NCBI GenBank assembly: GCA_002435715.1
Contig: DISD01000022.1
Span: 54,638 to 118,637, forward strand
DNA length: 64,000 bases
Reading direction: 5' to 3'
DNA from: Rhodospirillaceae bacterium UBA6219
GTDB taxonomy: Bacteria; Pseudomonadota; Alphaproteobacteria; Rhodospirillales; Magnetospirillaceae
Program-made: the position numbers and the translations under genes
Shown here: positions 8,634-17,785 of the stretch, in pieces
Numbering within the stretch: position 1 is the first letter of the stretch
Layout: the number at the start of each line of letters is the position of its first letter
The notes under the pieces: generated by a model
The model's database searches: none
Told to the model about the DNA's origin: nothing
Seen by the model: only the letters and a program-made list of their open reading frames with translations

Positions 8634-9620
8634 TCAGTCGCGGCTTTGGAAGATGATCTGCGAACCGACATGGTCGAACTTCAGCGGCGTGCAGATCAAA
8701 GGCGTCAGTGCGGCGCGGATGCCGGCCTGGTCCTGGGGACGGGCCAGGACCAGGAAAAAACCGCCGCCGCCAGCCCCCAGCAACTTGCCCCCCAAGGCGC
8801 CGTGGGCGCGGGCTGTGTGGTAGATGGCGTCGATCTGGTCGCTGGTGATGCGTTCGGACAGGCCGCGTTTGATGGTCCAGGATTCGTGCATCAGCCGGCC
8901 CATCTCGGCCCAGTCGCCCGAGCCGAGCAGAACCTCCTCGGCGAGGTCGACCAGATCAAGCATGGCCCGTAATTCCGCCTGCTTGCTGCCGATGTTGCCG
9001 ATCTGGTGGGCGGCGATCTCGGACGCGTTGCGCGACAGCCCGGTCCAGAACAGCAGCAAGTGGCGTTCCAGGTCTTCCAGACGGTCTTGCGGTAAAGTCA
9101 GGGGATGGGCGTGGCAGCCCTTGGCGTCGAAGCTTAAGCGGTTCAGTCCGCCGTGGGCGGCCATCATCTGGTCCTGCGAACCGACGCTTTCGCCCATCAC
9201 GTTCTGTTCAAGGTGGATGGCCAGTTCGGCCAGTGCCTGCCGCCCCATTTGCGGCTGCATGACCAGCGCCCGCAAGGCGTTCAGCAATCCGACGGTGAAG
9301 GACGAACTGGACCCCAGGCCGGAACGGGCCGGCAGGTCGGCATTGTGGATGATCTCGACCCCGTCAGAGATGCCGAAATGCTGCAGGCAGGCACGCACCG
9401 ACGGGTGCTCGATCTCGTCGATGGCCCCGCACAGTTCGATGCGGTTGTAGACAATGCGGTGCTTGGCGTCGAAGAAGTTCTGGAACCAGCGGCACGACAG
9501 GTAGCAGTACTTGGCGATGGCGACGGCGATCACCGCGCCGCCATGGTCGCGGTACCAGTCGGGATAGTCGGTGCCCCCACCGAAGAACGACACTCGGAAC
9601 GGTGTGCGGCTGATGATCAT
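8634..9620 (-). CDS. GHMP-family sugar kinase (heptose-7-phosphate kinase HddA-like)
   Basis: Cytosolic kinase of 328 residues that phosphorylates a sugar, as HddA does with D-glycero-D-manno-heptose 7-phosphate. It starts with MIISRTPFRVSFFGGGTDYP, the HddA-type N-terminus, has the GHMP ATP loop ARSGLGSSSSF, and the C-terminal GAGGGGFFL block. The start is the ATG at 9620; the longer open frame upstream is antisense shadow over the next gene. It lies 11 bases after the RmlC-like gene and is in an apparent operon with it and a GT2. The other genes for ADP/GDP-heptose synthesis are not in the window, so the sugar could differ. Confidence 0.85.
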   Translation of the reverse strand: MIISRTPFRVSFFGGGTDYPDWYRDHGGAVIAVAIAKYCYLSCRWFQNFFDAKHRIVYNRIELCGAIDEIEHPSVRACLQHFGISDGVEIIHNADLPARSGLGSSSSFTVGLLNALRALVMQPQMGRQALAELAIHLEQNVMGESVGSQDQMMAAHGGLNRLSFDAKGCHAHPLTLPQDRLEDLERHLLLFWTGLSRNASEIAAHQIGNIGSKQAELRAMLDLVDLAEEVLLGSGDWAEMGRLMHESWTIKRGLSERITSDQIDAIYHTARAHGALGGKLLGAGGGGFFLVLARPQDQAGIRAALTPLICTPLKFDHVGSQIIFQSRD

Positions 9621-9631
9621 GGCGCCATCTC

Positions 9632-10129
9632 TCAGCGGTCGCGTTGCGACAAGATGGGGTTGGAAATGGGCCACCAGACGCCGTAGGCGGGATCGTTCCA
9701 TTTGACCGTGAACTGGCCGGCGGGGTCGTAATATTCCGACTGCTTGTAGTGGAAGATCGCGCGGTCGCTCAACACCGCATGGCCGTTGGCCACACCCGGC
9801 GGCACCAGAACCTGCAAACGGTTGCGGTCGCTGATGGTGAAGCCCTGCCAGCGGCCCTTGGTGGCAGAACCGTCGCGGCAATCCAGCACCGCCAGATAGA
9901 TTTCGCCGTGAAGACAGGAAATCAGCTTCCAGGTTTTGGCGTCGCCATGCAGGCCGCGCAGCACGCCGTGGCGCGATACGGAAACATCGTCTTGAACGAA
10001 ATGCACCGTGATACCGGCGGCCTGATAGTCGTCCTGGTTATAGGTTTCGACGTAATAGCCGCGATAATCCTCGAATATTTCCGGGGTGACGGTCAGTACG
10101 CCGTCGATGTCCGCTTTGCCGACGATCAT
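9632..10129 (-). CDS. RmlC-like sugar 3,5-epimerase/isomerase (cupin)
   Basis: 165-residue cupin resembling dTDP-4-dehydrorhamnose 3,5-epimerase. It keeps the RGLH block with the catalytic His61, Lys68 in TWKLI, and the C-terminal KWNDPAYGVWWP pattern. RmlC proteins are usually about 180 residues, so it is slightly short. It overlaps the upstream GT2 gene by four bases (ATGA). No rmlB or rmlD is visible here, although an rfbA lies 33 kb away, so the substrate may be another 4-keto sugar nucleotide made elsewhere. Confidence 0.85.
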   Translation of the reverse strand: MIVGKADIDGVLTVTPEIFEDYRGYYVETYNQDDYQAAGITVHFVQDDVSVSRHGVLRGLHGDAKTWKLISCLHGEIYLAVLDCRDGSATKGRWQGFTISDRNRLQVLVPPGVANGHAVLSDRAIFHYKQSEYYDPAGQFTVKWNDPAYGVWWPISNPILSQRDR

Positions 10130-10998
10130 GGCTTTGTGTCCTTCGTGTTTGCCATCAATCCCCGCAGGACCGTCCACATGGCCTGATGCTGCCGTCCCAG
10201 GGCGACCAGCCAGCCCAGGCCGACACAGCCCTGGTCGAGGTCCTGGCGCAGCAGGCGGTTGCGGATCATGGGGTCGATTTCGTGGAAGCGGTCGATTCCA
10301 GCGGTGATGGTATTGCCGTTGGCATCGGTGCTGTCGGTGATCGTGGGGCGGATGTGGTAGTTGGCCAGCGTCTCGGGGATGAAACCGATGTCGTGATGGC
10401 GCAACAGGCGGAGGTTGAAGTCCCAATCGCCCAGGACCGGCAGCTCCTCGTCGAAGCCGCCGACCGATTCCCAGGCGACGCGGCGAAACAGCAGGGCGAT
10501 GGGGGGGAAAAGGTTGCGCTGGGCCATGTCGACCAGATGGACGGCACGGACCCAGGGTTGATAGGGGGTTCGCGACAACGTGGTGAAGCCGTCGGCGTCT
10601 AGCCGCTCGATCACTTCGGTCGTCGCCGTCGCCACCCCGACCAGGCGTGGACGAGCCGTCAGATATTCTACGGTGCGCTCCAGGTAGGCGGGTTCCCAGC
10701 AATCATCGTCGTCATGGATGGCGACGAACTCGGAATCGCAGTGGCGGATGCCGTGGTTGGACGCCGCTTCGATCAGGCTTGCGGTGATATGGTGCACCTG
10801 CACATCGATCCCCGCCGATCGGGCTTGCGTCGCCGCCGCTTCCACCGGGGCCGGGTCGCCGCCGTTGTTGACCAGGACCCAAAGGAAGTCGCGCCGGACT
10901 TGCGCCATGACACTGGCGCAGGCCCGCTCCAGAAGTTGGGGGCGGTTGCAGGTGCGGGTGATGACGGCGACCGTCGCGTTCTGCTGGTGCGCGTTCAC
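10126..10998 (-). CDS. Family 2 glycosyltransferase
   Basis: Transfers a sugar from a nucleotide donor using a GT-A fold; about 290 residues, cytosolic or membrane-peripheral. The N-terminus VAVITRTCNRPQLLERACASV and the acidic metal-binding run AIHDDDDCW are typical of GT2. I use the GTG at 10998, which has GGAAAG six bases upstream; a TTG at 11049 would add 17 residues not typical of the family. First gene of the minus-strand sugar operon; divergent from the large TPR/GT41 gene. Confidence 0.86.
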   Translation of the reverse strand: MNAHQQNATVAVITRTCNRPQLLERACASVMAQVRRDFLWVLVNNGGDPAPVEAAATQARSAGIDVQVHHITASLIEAASNHGIRHCDSEFVAIHDDDDCWEPAYLERTVEYLTARPRLVGVATATTEVIERLDADGFTTLSRTPYQPWVRAVHLVDMAQRNLFPPIALLFRRVAWESVGGFDEELPVLGDWDFNLRLLRHHDIGFIPETLANYHIRPTITDSTDANGNTITAGIDRFHEIDPMIRNRLLRQDLDQGCVGLGWLVALGRQHQAMWTVLRGLMANTKDTKP

Positions 10999-11193
10999 GA
11001 AAGGCTTTCCATTCGGAAAACTGTTGCTACGAAGTGTTAATATCCGCAAGCGAGCCTTAATAATATGTTAAGCCTGGGCTGTTGCTGTTTGCTTCATAAA
11101 GAGTACTTTATTGAATCTTCGTGATGATCCTTGGCAGCCCAAGATGTCGGGCTGCGCAAAGAGTGACGACGGGGCGCGTGACGGGGGGGCGTT
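10999..11193. promoter_or_regulatory. AT-rich divergent promoter region with leader hairpin
   Basis: This gap separates two divergent genes and is noticeably A/T-richer (10.99-11.12 kb) than its surroundings, as expected for promoters. A perfect 7-bp stem, GCAGCCC at 11134-11140 and GGGCTGC at 11149-11155 with an 8-base loop, lies about 40 bases before the GTG of the TPR/GT41 gene and could be part of its leader. No convincing -35/-10 pair was found. Confidence 0.45.
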
Positions 11194-13899
11194 GTGGTGC
11201 TGACGGATTTTGTCGTCTCCCTGGTGACGGAGGCGGAGGAGCGCGTGAAGCGCGGCATGGGCGATGCCCTTGCGATGTTCAACGCTCAACTGGCCTGCGC
11301 CTTGGCCCCCGACTCGGCCGACGCCCAACGGGCTGTCGGACTTTGCGCGTCACGGGCGGGCTTTCCCCGTTTCGCGCAAAGCTTGCTTGGGGCCGCCCTG
11401 CGACTGGAGCCGGGCAACACCAAGGCGAGCCTATATCTGGCCGAAGCCCAGATGACGATGCGCCAGAACGGCGAAGCCCATTCCGTGTTGCGAAACCTTT
11501 CTGTGCCGCCGTCCGAGCGGGCCGAATGGGCCGCCCTGCAGGCCGAGGCGCTGCGGCGGGTCGAGGGGGATGGCGCCGCCCTGGACTTCCTGCAACAGGA
11601 ACTGACGCGTGACCCCGAGCTTGCCGCCCTGCGCCTGCGATTGGCTGAGGGGTTGGAGCGAGTTGGGCGGCGGGAAGAGGCGCTGAAGGAACTGGCCCGT
11701 GTCGATTGCCACGGAGAAGACGCCGTCAATGCCTGGCAATTATCCCTGGACATGGCCTTCCGCGCAGGTGCTGCCGATTCCGCCTTGGCCTTGATGGAGC
11801 AGGCGACGCTTGGGGCCGAGGCTTCGCGACGCTCGTGCCGGCCGCTCGTGCCGATAGCGGATTGTGGTTGGGACGCGGCCAGCCTGGGGCGGATGCGCCA
11901 GATCCTGGAACAGGCGCGCGTCCTGGCTCCCGATCCCGGCAAACTCGCCGAAATCGAGGCGCGCTTGCGGGTGGTGGAAGGGCGTGTCGACGACGCCCGC
12001 GCCGAGTTGACCCGGGGCGGGGCCGCCGTGACGGGGGCTGCCGGATTGGAGCTGGGGTTGCTTTGTTTGGCGGCGGGCGAGGAACCGCCGCTGGCTTTGC
12101 CCGACGGTGTCTGCCGTTCGCATCTGGCGACCCTGCTGGCCCAGCGCCAGCGCGCGGCGGCTGACGACATCGACATTACCTTCGCCGCCATGCGGCGGCT
12201 TCTGGGCTTGGTGCTGTCGTCGAATCCGAAGCGGTTGGCGCGATGGGTCGAGGTTGGGACCGATCCCGATCCCTTGCGGCCGTGGGTTCTGGCCTATCTG
12301 GAAAGCCTGGACGGACTTGGCGACGTCGCTCTGGCCCATCATCGGCGGTTCGCCGCCCAGGCGGCGGAAACGCAACCCGGAAGCATGCTCAATGTCCATC
12401 TGGCGTTGTGCATGATGGTCCAAGCCCAGGGAAACGATAACGGCGTCGATCGGCTGTGGGACCAATACCTGGCCGAGGACATCACTTACGTGATGGTCGT
12501 CTCCCAGGCCTTCGCGGTGCTGGGGCAGTATCCAGGAGGGGGCGAGACACTGGCGGCGGCGCTGTCTCGTCAGGCGTGGCGCTTGCCAAAACTGACGGCT
12601 GCCCGCGCCGACGGGGGGGCCATTTGGGGCAGTGCCTTGCTGGCCGCAGCGTTCCTGGATGGTGACGACCGGCGTTTCGAAAGTTTGACGGCGCAGGCTT
12701 TGGACTATTTCCGCATCGGGGCCGAACCGGTTGCGCTTCGCTCGGTGCCGGCTCAGCCCGCCGACATGCGCCGTCGGGTCGGCTATGTGATGACCGATTT
12801 CCAGCATCAGGACCTGCCGCCGGAACAGCACGCCATCACCTTCCACGATTTGTCGCGCTTCGACGTCCGGGTCTACACCTTCACCCCCGAGGCCACCGCC
12901 CATGTCCGCCCCCACCGGCCCCGCCCACCGACCCTGGTCGGCTGGCCGGGTCAGGTGGTCAGCATCGACCGGCTGCCCGCCCAATCCATGGCCGAGCGCA
13001 TCGCCGCCGATGGCCTGGATGTGCTGGTCGATACCGTCGGCTGGTGGGCCCAGGAAATCCCGTCGTTGTTTCTGCGACGTCCGGCGCCGGTGCAGGTCAC
13101 CTGGCTGGGGCTGGGCCGCCCTGGCTTGGCGGGGGCGATTGATTACATCGTCGGCAACGAGATTTTGTTCGATCGTGATGCTGACCACCGTTATCCGGAA
13201 AAATTCATTCGCCTGTCCGGCAGCTACATTCCTCCCAAGCCGTTGCCGGCGGCGGTGCCGGTCATGCCACGCCGGTTGCTGGGGCTGCCGGAACACGCCT
13301 TCGTGTTCCTGGGCTACCACCAGATGATGAAGGTGACATGGCGGTCGTTGCGGCTGTGGATGGAAATCCTGGCCCGCACTCCGGACAGCCGGTTGGTCCT
13401 GCCCCCGCTGGACCGGCTGATGGTGACCAAGCTGGCCGAACGGGCCGGGGTCGATCCGCATCGCCTGCACGTCTTCGACTGGGTTGGGACCGAGTTGGAG
13501 AACATGTCGCGCATCGGCGCCGCCGACGTCTATCTCGACACCGTGCCGTTCAACTCGGCCGGGTTGACCGGCTACGACGCCATCTTGATGAACGTGCCTC
13601 GGGTTTCCCTGCGCGGTCCCAACCTTTATTCGCGCTTCGGCCACATTCTGTCTGCCGCGATGGGACTGGACGATCTGGTGTGCGGCGACGAAACCGACTA
13701 TATCCAATTGGCGGTCCGTCTGCATGACGATCCTGCCCTGTTGGCATCAATGCGAAAGCGCATGGCCGCCGCCCGCCAGACCAGCCGGGCCATGGCTCCA
13801 GACGCCTTGATCCGGGGATTGGAATCGGCCTGGGACAGGATCGTCGATCGTTATCGTCGCGGTTTGCCCGCCATTGGTTTCGACGTACCGCCCGAGTGA
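11194..13899 (+). CDS. TPR / GT41 (O-GlcNAc-transferase-like, SPINDLY-type) glycosyltransferase
   Basis: A 901-residue protein with TPR-like helical repeats in the N-terminal half and a GT41 domain from about residue 520 onward. The C-terminal half shows RPAPVQVTWLGLGRPG, a Lys nine residues before the Trp of LWMEIL (position of human OGT Lys842, which contacts UDP), and ADVYLDTVPFNSAGLTG. These indicate a soluble enzyme that transfers a sugar to proteins or to another acceptor in the cytosol. The GTG start at 11194 follows a G-rich Shine-Dalgarno-like run. The next gene, a transketolase half, begins 26 bases after its stop. Confidence 0.86.
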   Translation: MVLTDFVVSLVTEAEERVKRGMGDALAMFNAQLACALAPDSADAQRAVGLCASRAGFPRFAQSLLGAALRLEPGNTKASLYLAEAQMTMRQNGEAHSVLRNLSVPPSERAEWAALQAEALRRVEGDGAALDFLQQELTRDPELAALRLRLAEGLERVGRREEALKELARVDCHGEDAVNAWQLSLDMAFRAGAADSALALMEQATLGAEASRRSCRPLVPIADCGWDAASLGRMRQILEQARVLAPDPGKLAEIEARLRVVEGRVDDARAELTRGGAAVTGAAGLELGLLCLAAGEEPPLALPDGVCRSHLATLLAQRQRAAADDIDITFAAMRRLLGLVLSSNPKRLARWVEVGTDPDPLRPWVLAYLESLDGLGDVALAHHRRFAAQAAETQPGSMLNVHLALCMMVQAQGNDNGVDRLWDQYLAEDITYVMVVSQAFAVLGQYPGGGETLAAALSRQAWRLPKLTAARADGGAIWGSALLAAAFLDGDDRRFESLTAQALDYFRIGAEPVALRSVPAQPADMRRRVGYVMTDFQHQDLPPEQHAITFHDLSRFDVRVYTFTPEATAHVRPHRPRPPTLVGWPGQVVSIDRLPAQSMAERIAADGLDVLVDTVGWWAQEIPSLFLRRPAPVQVTWLGLGRPGLAGAIDYIVGNEILFDRDADHRYPEKFIRLSGSYIPPKPLPAAVPVMPRRLLGLPEHAFVFLGYHQMMKVTWRSLRLWMEILARTPDSRLVLPPLDRLMVTKLAERAGVDPHRLHVFDWVGTELENMSRIGAADVYLDTVPFNSAGLTGYDAILMNVPRVSLRGPNLYSRFGHILSAAMGLDDLVCGDETDYIQLAVRLHDDPALLASMRKRMAAARQTSRAMAPDALIRGLESAWDRIVDRYRRGLPAIGFDVPPE

Positions 13900-13925
13900 C
13901 CGCCACGCCCAGCAAGGACATTCCC

Positions 13926-14759
13926 ATGCCGCTCACCGTTCCAGTTGACGACTTGAAGCGCAAGGCCAACCAACTGCGCCGACAGGTGTTGGAAATGAGC
14001 TATGCCCATGGTGGACACATCTCGACCTGTTATTCCTATGTCGAGATCCTGGTGGCCCTTTACTATGGCGGCATCCTGCGTCACGACCCGCAGCGGCCCG
14101 AATGGGCCGAGCGCGACCGTTTCCTGCTCAGCAAAGGTCATGGCGAGACCTTGCTGTTCGCCGCCCTGGCCGACATGGGATACTTCCCCGCCGAATGGTG
14201 CGACACCGCCTATCGCGGCGGCGAGTGCCGGCTGGGGGGGCATGTCGACCACAAGATTCCCGGTATCGAAACCACCTCGGGGGCGTTGGGACATGGCCTG
14301 GGCCTGGGCTGCGGCATGGCCTGGGCGGCCGGCCGGGCCGGGCACGGCCACCATCATTACGTCTTGATGGGCGACGCCGAATGTTCCGAGGGATCGGTGT
14401 GGGAAGCGGCGCTGTTCGCCGCCCGTCACAATCTGGGCAACCTGGTCGCCATCGTCGACCGCAACCGCATCGGCTCGTTGGACTTCACCGAGAACTACAT
14501 TGCTCTCGAACCCTTCGCCGACAAGTGGCGGGCCTTCGGCTGGGAGGTGCGCGAAGTGATCGACGGCCATGATTTCCACCAATTGACGCAGGCGTTGACG
14601 GCAAAAAGACCGGCCGACCGGCCGCTGATGGTGATCGCCCATACCGTCAAGGGCAAGGGGGTGGCGGCGTTCGAAAATGATCCCACCTGGCACGTCCGCG
14701 CCGTTACCGCCGATCTGATCGATCAGGCCCGCGCCGAACTGAGGGGAGAAAGCCGATGA
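13926..14759 (+). CDS. Transketolase, N-terminal (ThDP-binding) half, copy 1
   Basis: 277 residues equal to the first half of a transketolase: SKGHG at 69-73, and the thiamine diphosphate/metal motif GDAECSEG at 149-156 followed by Asn180. Note GDA instead of the usual GDG. The start is the ATG at 13926 with AAGGA seven bases upstream; an in-frame GTG at 13896 overlaps the previous stop. It overlaps the C-terminal-half gene by four bases, so the two chains form one split enzyme that moves a two-carbon ketol unit. Its place among sugar-modifying genes suggests a specialised, not pentose-pathway, role. Confidence 0.9.
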   Translation: MPLTVPVDDLKRKANQLRRQVLEMSYAHGGHISTCYSYVEILVALYYGGILRHDPQRPEWAERDRFLLSKGHGETLLFAALADMGYFPAEWCDTAYRGGECRLGGHVDHKIPGIETTSGALGHGLGLGCGMAWAAGRAGHGHHHYVLMGDAECSEGSVWEAALFAARHNLGNLVAIVDRNRIGSLDFTENYIALEPFADKWRAFGWEVREVIDGHDFHQLTQALTAKRPADRPLMVIAHTVKGKGVAAFENDPTWHVRAVTADLIDQARAELRGESR

Positions 14760-15703
14760 ACGCTGCCGCCACGGATTTTTCCACCGTCGACATGCGCGAC
14801 GCCTTTTTCCTGCGTCTTTACGACATCGCCCGCCAGGATCCCGCCGTCGTGCTGCTGTCCAATGATTTCGGCGCCCCCAGCCTGGACCGCTTTCGTGCCG
14901 ACCTGGCCGGACAGTTCGTCAACGCCGCCATTTCCGAGCAGAACATGATCTCCATGGCCGCCGGCATGGCCATGGCCGGGCGCAAGCCCGTGGTCTATTC
15001 CATCGCCAGCTTCCTGACCTTGCGAGCGCTCGAACAGGTGAAGGTGGACATCTGCGTGATGGGGGCCAAGGTGATGCTGGTCGGCGTCGGCTGTGGTTAT
15101 GCCTATTCGGTGGACGGACCGACCCATCACGCCACCGAGGACATCGCCATCATGCGGGCATTGTCCGGGATGGCCGTGTGGTCGCCGTCGGAATCCCCAG
15201 TGGCCGGGGCGATGGCCGATCTCATCCATGACCTGCCCGGTCCGGCTTATCTGCGCTTTGACCGCGGCCGCTGGCCGAGTTTGGGGGAATTGGACCTGGA
15301 ACGCGGCTTGCGCGTTCTGGGAAGCGGCGATGACGTGGTGATCGTCGCCACCGGAATCATGACCCACCGGGCCCTGGCCGTCGCCGAGGCGTTGCGTCAG
15401 TCGGGGACGGCGTGCCGGGTGGTCGACCTGGTCAGGCTGTCGCCACCGGCACGGAGCGAATTGGCCGCCGCCCTGGCGGCGGCCGGCCGTGTGGTGACCA
15501 TCGAGGAACAGGCGGCCCCGGGCGGCCTGGGCGGTCTGGTCGCCGAGTTCATGGCCGACGAGGGATTGTTGCGTCCGCTGTTGCGGCTGGCCATCGATCC
15601 GGCGAAGGTGTTCGCCTATGGCGAACGGGACCGCCTGCATCGTGACCGGGGACTGGATTTGGACGGCGCCGTGACCCGGATCGGCGCATGGATGGGGCGT
15701 TAG
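14756..15703 (+). CDS. Transketolase, C-terminal half, copy 1
   Basis: 315 residues holding the pyrimidine-binding and C-terminal domains of a split transketolase. The catalytic Glu that activates ThDP is Glu61 in ISEQNM, and HHATEDIAIMRAL is the family block around residue 123. Translationally coupled (ATGA overlap) to the N-terminal half. With that partner it should form a heterotetramer. A second such pair is at 57.2-59.0 kb. The ketol donor and acceptor are unknown. Confidence 0.9.
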   Translation: MNAAATDFSTVDMRDAFFLRLYDIARQDPAVVLLSNDFGAPSLDRFRADLAGQFVNAAISEQNMISMAAGMAMAGRKPVVYSIASFLTLRALEQVKVDICVMGAKVMLVGVGCGYAYSVDGPTHHATEDIAIMRALSGMAVWSPSESPVAGAMADLIHDLPGPAYLRFDRGRWPSLGELDLERGLRVLGSGDDVVIVATGIMTHRALAVAEALRQSGTACRVVDLVRLSPPARSELAAALAAAGRVVTIEEQAAPGGLGGLVAEFMADEGLLRPLLRLAIDPAKVFAYGERDRLHRDRGLDLDGAVTRIGAWMGR

Positions 15704-15760
15704 CGAATTCATAACCGCTTATCAGGCATAAAGGCGGACGACTGGGCAGAAGGCTTAGGA

Positions 15761-17785
15761 ATGGGAATGGACGGAACAAAAGAACGTCCGCGGGTGTATT
15801 TCAATGAATACAACCCGTTCATCGGCTCGGCAGCCTATTTGCCGCTGGTGTCTGGCAAGCTGCATTCCTTCGCTGTCACCGACAGCGACGTCCGCGATCA
15901 TTATCGCTGGATGCCCTATCTGTTCCGCATCCAAAATCCCGACGACATCCTGGCGGCCTATGACCGTCCGGCGGTGGCGGCATTTTCCGCCGCCATCTGG
16001 AACGAGCAATTGTGCTTCGAAGTGGTGCGCCGGTTGAAGGCCCGTTGGCCCGAATGCGTGGTCATCTTCGGTGGCAGCCAAGTGCCGCACGACCCGCGCG
16101 CCTTCCTGCGCGACCATCCGGATATCGACGTCACCGTCAACGGTGAGGGCGAGGACCCGTTCCTGGCGGTGATGCGCCGACTGATGACGTCGCGCGATCT
16201 GGGGGGCATCGACCGGGTCGGCTGGCGCGACGGCAACGGCGACATCGTCGTCAATCCCGGCGGCGACGGCTTCGAGCGTGACCTGGACGTCTATCCCTCG
16301 CCTTTCCTGGAAGGGCTGTACGACGGGCTGATCAAGGCCCATCCCGAGATCCGTTTTCAGGTCATCATCGAGACCAACCGGGGCTGCCCGTTCCATTGCA
16401 CGTTCTGTTATTGGGGTAAGGGCGGCCTGAGCCGCAAGTACCGTTACTTCAGTCTTGAACGGGTCAATGCGGAGTTGGAGTGGATCGGCCGCAACAAGGT
16501 CGCCTTCGTCTACAATGCCGATTCAAATTTCGGCATGCATCGGCGCGACGAGGAGATCGCCCACCACATGGTGGAGGTCAAGAAGCGTTACGGCTATCCC
16601 GAGAAGGTGGTCAACCTTTACGGCAAGAACACCGACGAACGAATTTTCCGCATCGCTAAGTTGCTGCACGAAAATGGCCTGCACAAGGGGATCGGGTTGT
16701 CGCGCCAGAGTCTGGATGCCGAGGCGCTGAAGCGGACCAAGCGAGCCAATATCAGCCTGGAAGTCTACGAAAGCCTGCAACGCCAGTTCGAGGCGGAGAG
16801 CATTCCGGTCTTTTCCGAACTGATTATCGCCTTGCCGGGGGAAACCTACGAATCCTTCGCCAACGGCATCGCCGTGCTGCTGGAAAAGTCGGTGGTCACC
16901 CAGTTGATCATCGTCTTGTGTGAGCTTTATCCCAATACCGAGATGGCCGAGCCAAATTACATGGCCCGCTATGGCATGGTCGGCCGCCGCAACGTCAATT
17001 ATGGCGTGCACAGCCGGGTGCACGACAGCGGACTGGTGACGGAATACATCGACTATGTGGTCGCCACCGACACCATGCCGGTCGAGGATTGGCGACGGAC
17101 GGGCATTCTGTCGTGGACGACCATGACCATGATAGGTCTGCGGGTGGCGGCCGACCTGTTCGTCTATCTGCGCCGCGAATGGGGCGTGCCGATGATCGAT
17201 GTGCTGCGTTTCATGGCGGAAGGCGACTTTCCCGCAGGGCGTTTCCCGTTGTGGCGGCGCGAACTGGCCGCCTATCAGGCCTTCATGAACCAGATCATCG
17301 CCGGTCAAGGCCGCGGCGTGGTCGAACCCGATTTCGGCGACATCTATTGGGCGGTCGAGGAAGCCAGCTTCCTGCGTATCGCCGACCATGCCGACGACTT
17401 CTACGCAGAACTGCGCGACATGCTGGGCCTGTTCCTGGAACGCGCCGGCATTGTCCACGATGGCGAACAATTGGATCAGGTCGTACGTTACCAGCGCATG
17501 CGCTTGCCGACCCCGGTGATGCCCGACACGCTGGAATACGAGTTCGGTTATTCCATTCCCGCCTATTTCGCCGCCCTCGCCAGGCAGGACGACACGGCCC
17601 GGATCATTGCCGTGCCGCAGCGTATGACCGTCACGCCCGAGGATTACGCCGGCGACAAGGTCCGCTTCGCCCAGGAAAAGCTTTTGTGGGCGCGGCGTGG
17701 CGGCAAGTTCAATGTCGAGTTTTCGTGGTACGACACCGCGACACGGCCGGTGGCGGTGTTGACGTCAGTTCAGGGGACAGCATGA
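15761..17785 (+). CDS. B12-binding-type radical SAM enzyme
   Basis: 674 residues. The N-terminal region has the fold pattern of a cobalamin-binding domain (VVIFGGSQVPHDPRAFL then VNGEGEDPF), without an obvious DxHxxG His ligand. The 4Fe-4S radical SAM motif CxxxCxxC is Cys209-Cys213-Cys216 in NRGCPFHCTFCYW. Such proteins catalyse methylations at unactivated carbons and ring rearrangements. The gene overlaps the following epimerase by four bases, placing it in a sugar pathway. ATG codons at 15761 and 15767 are both possible starts. The reaction is unknown; C-methylation of a sugar is one reasonable guess. Confidence 0.86.
   Translation: MGMDGTKERPRVYFNEYNPFIGSAAYLPLVSGKLHSFAVTDSDVRDHYRWMPYLFRIQNPDDILAAYDRPAVAAFSAAIWNEQLCFEVVRRLKARWPECVVIFGGSQVPHDPRAFLRDHPDIDVTVNGEGEDPFLAVMRRLMTSRDLGGIDRVGWRDGNGDIVVNPGGDGFERDLDVYPSPFLEGLYDGLIKAHPEIRFQVIIETNRGCPFHCTFCYWGKGGLSRKYRYFSLERVNAELEWIGRNKVAFVYNADSNFGMHRRDEEIAHHMVEVKKRYGYPEKVVNLYGKNTDERIFRIAKLLHENGLHKGIGLSRQSLDAEALKRTKRANISLEVYESLQRQFEAESIPVFSELIIALPGETYESFANGIAVLLEKSVVTQLIIVLCELYPNTEMAEPNYMARYGMVGRRNVNYGVHSRVHDSGLVTEYIDYVVATDTMPVEDWRRTGILSWTTMTMIGLRVAADLFVYLRREWGVPMIDVLRFMAEGDFPAGRFPLWRRELAAYQAFMNQIIAGQGRGVVEPDFGDIYWAVEEASFLRIADHADDFYAELRDMLGLFLERAGIVHDGEQLDQVVRYQRMRLPTPVMPDTLEYEFGYSIPAYFAALARQDDTARIIAVPQRMTVTPEDYAGDKVRFAQEKLLWARRGGKFNVEFSWYDTATRPVAVLTSVQGTA

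Noticed and set aside
11740..13725. Long antisense frame over the first TPR/GT41 gene
   Set aside because: Composition is that of a shadow frame and no family motif is visible; the plus-strand gene has clear domains.
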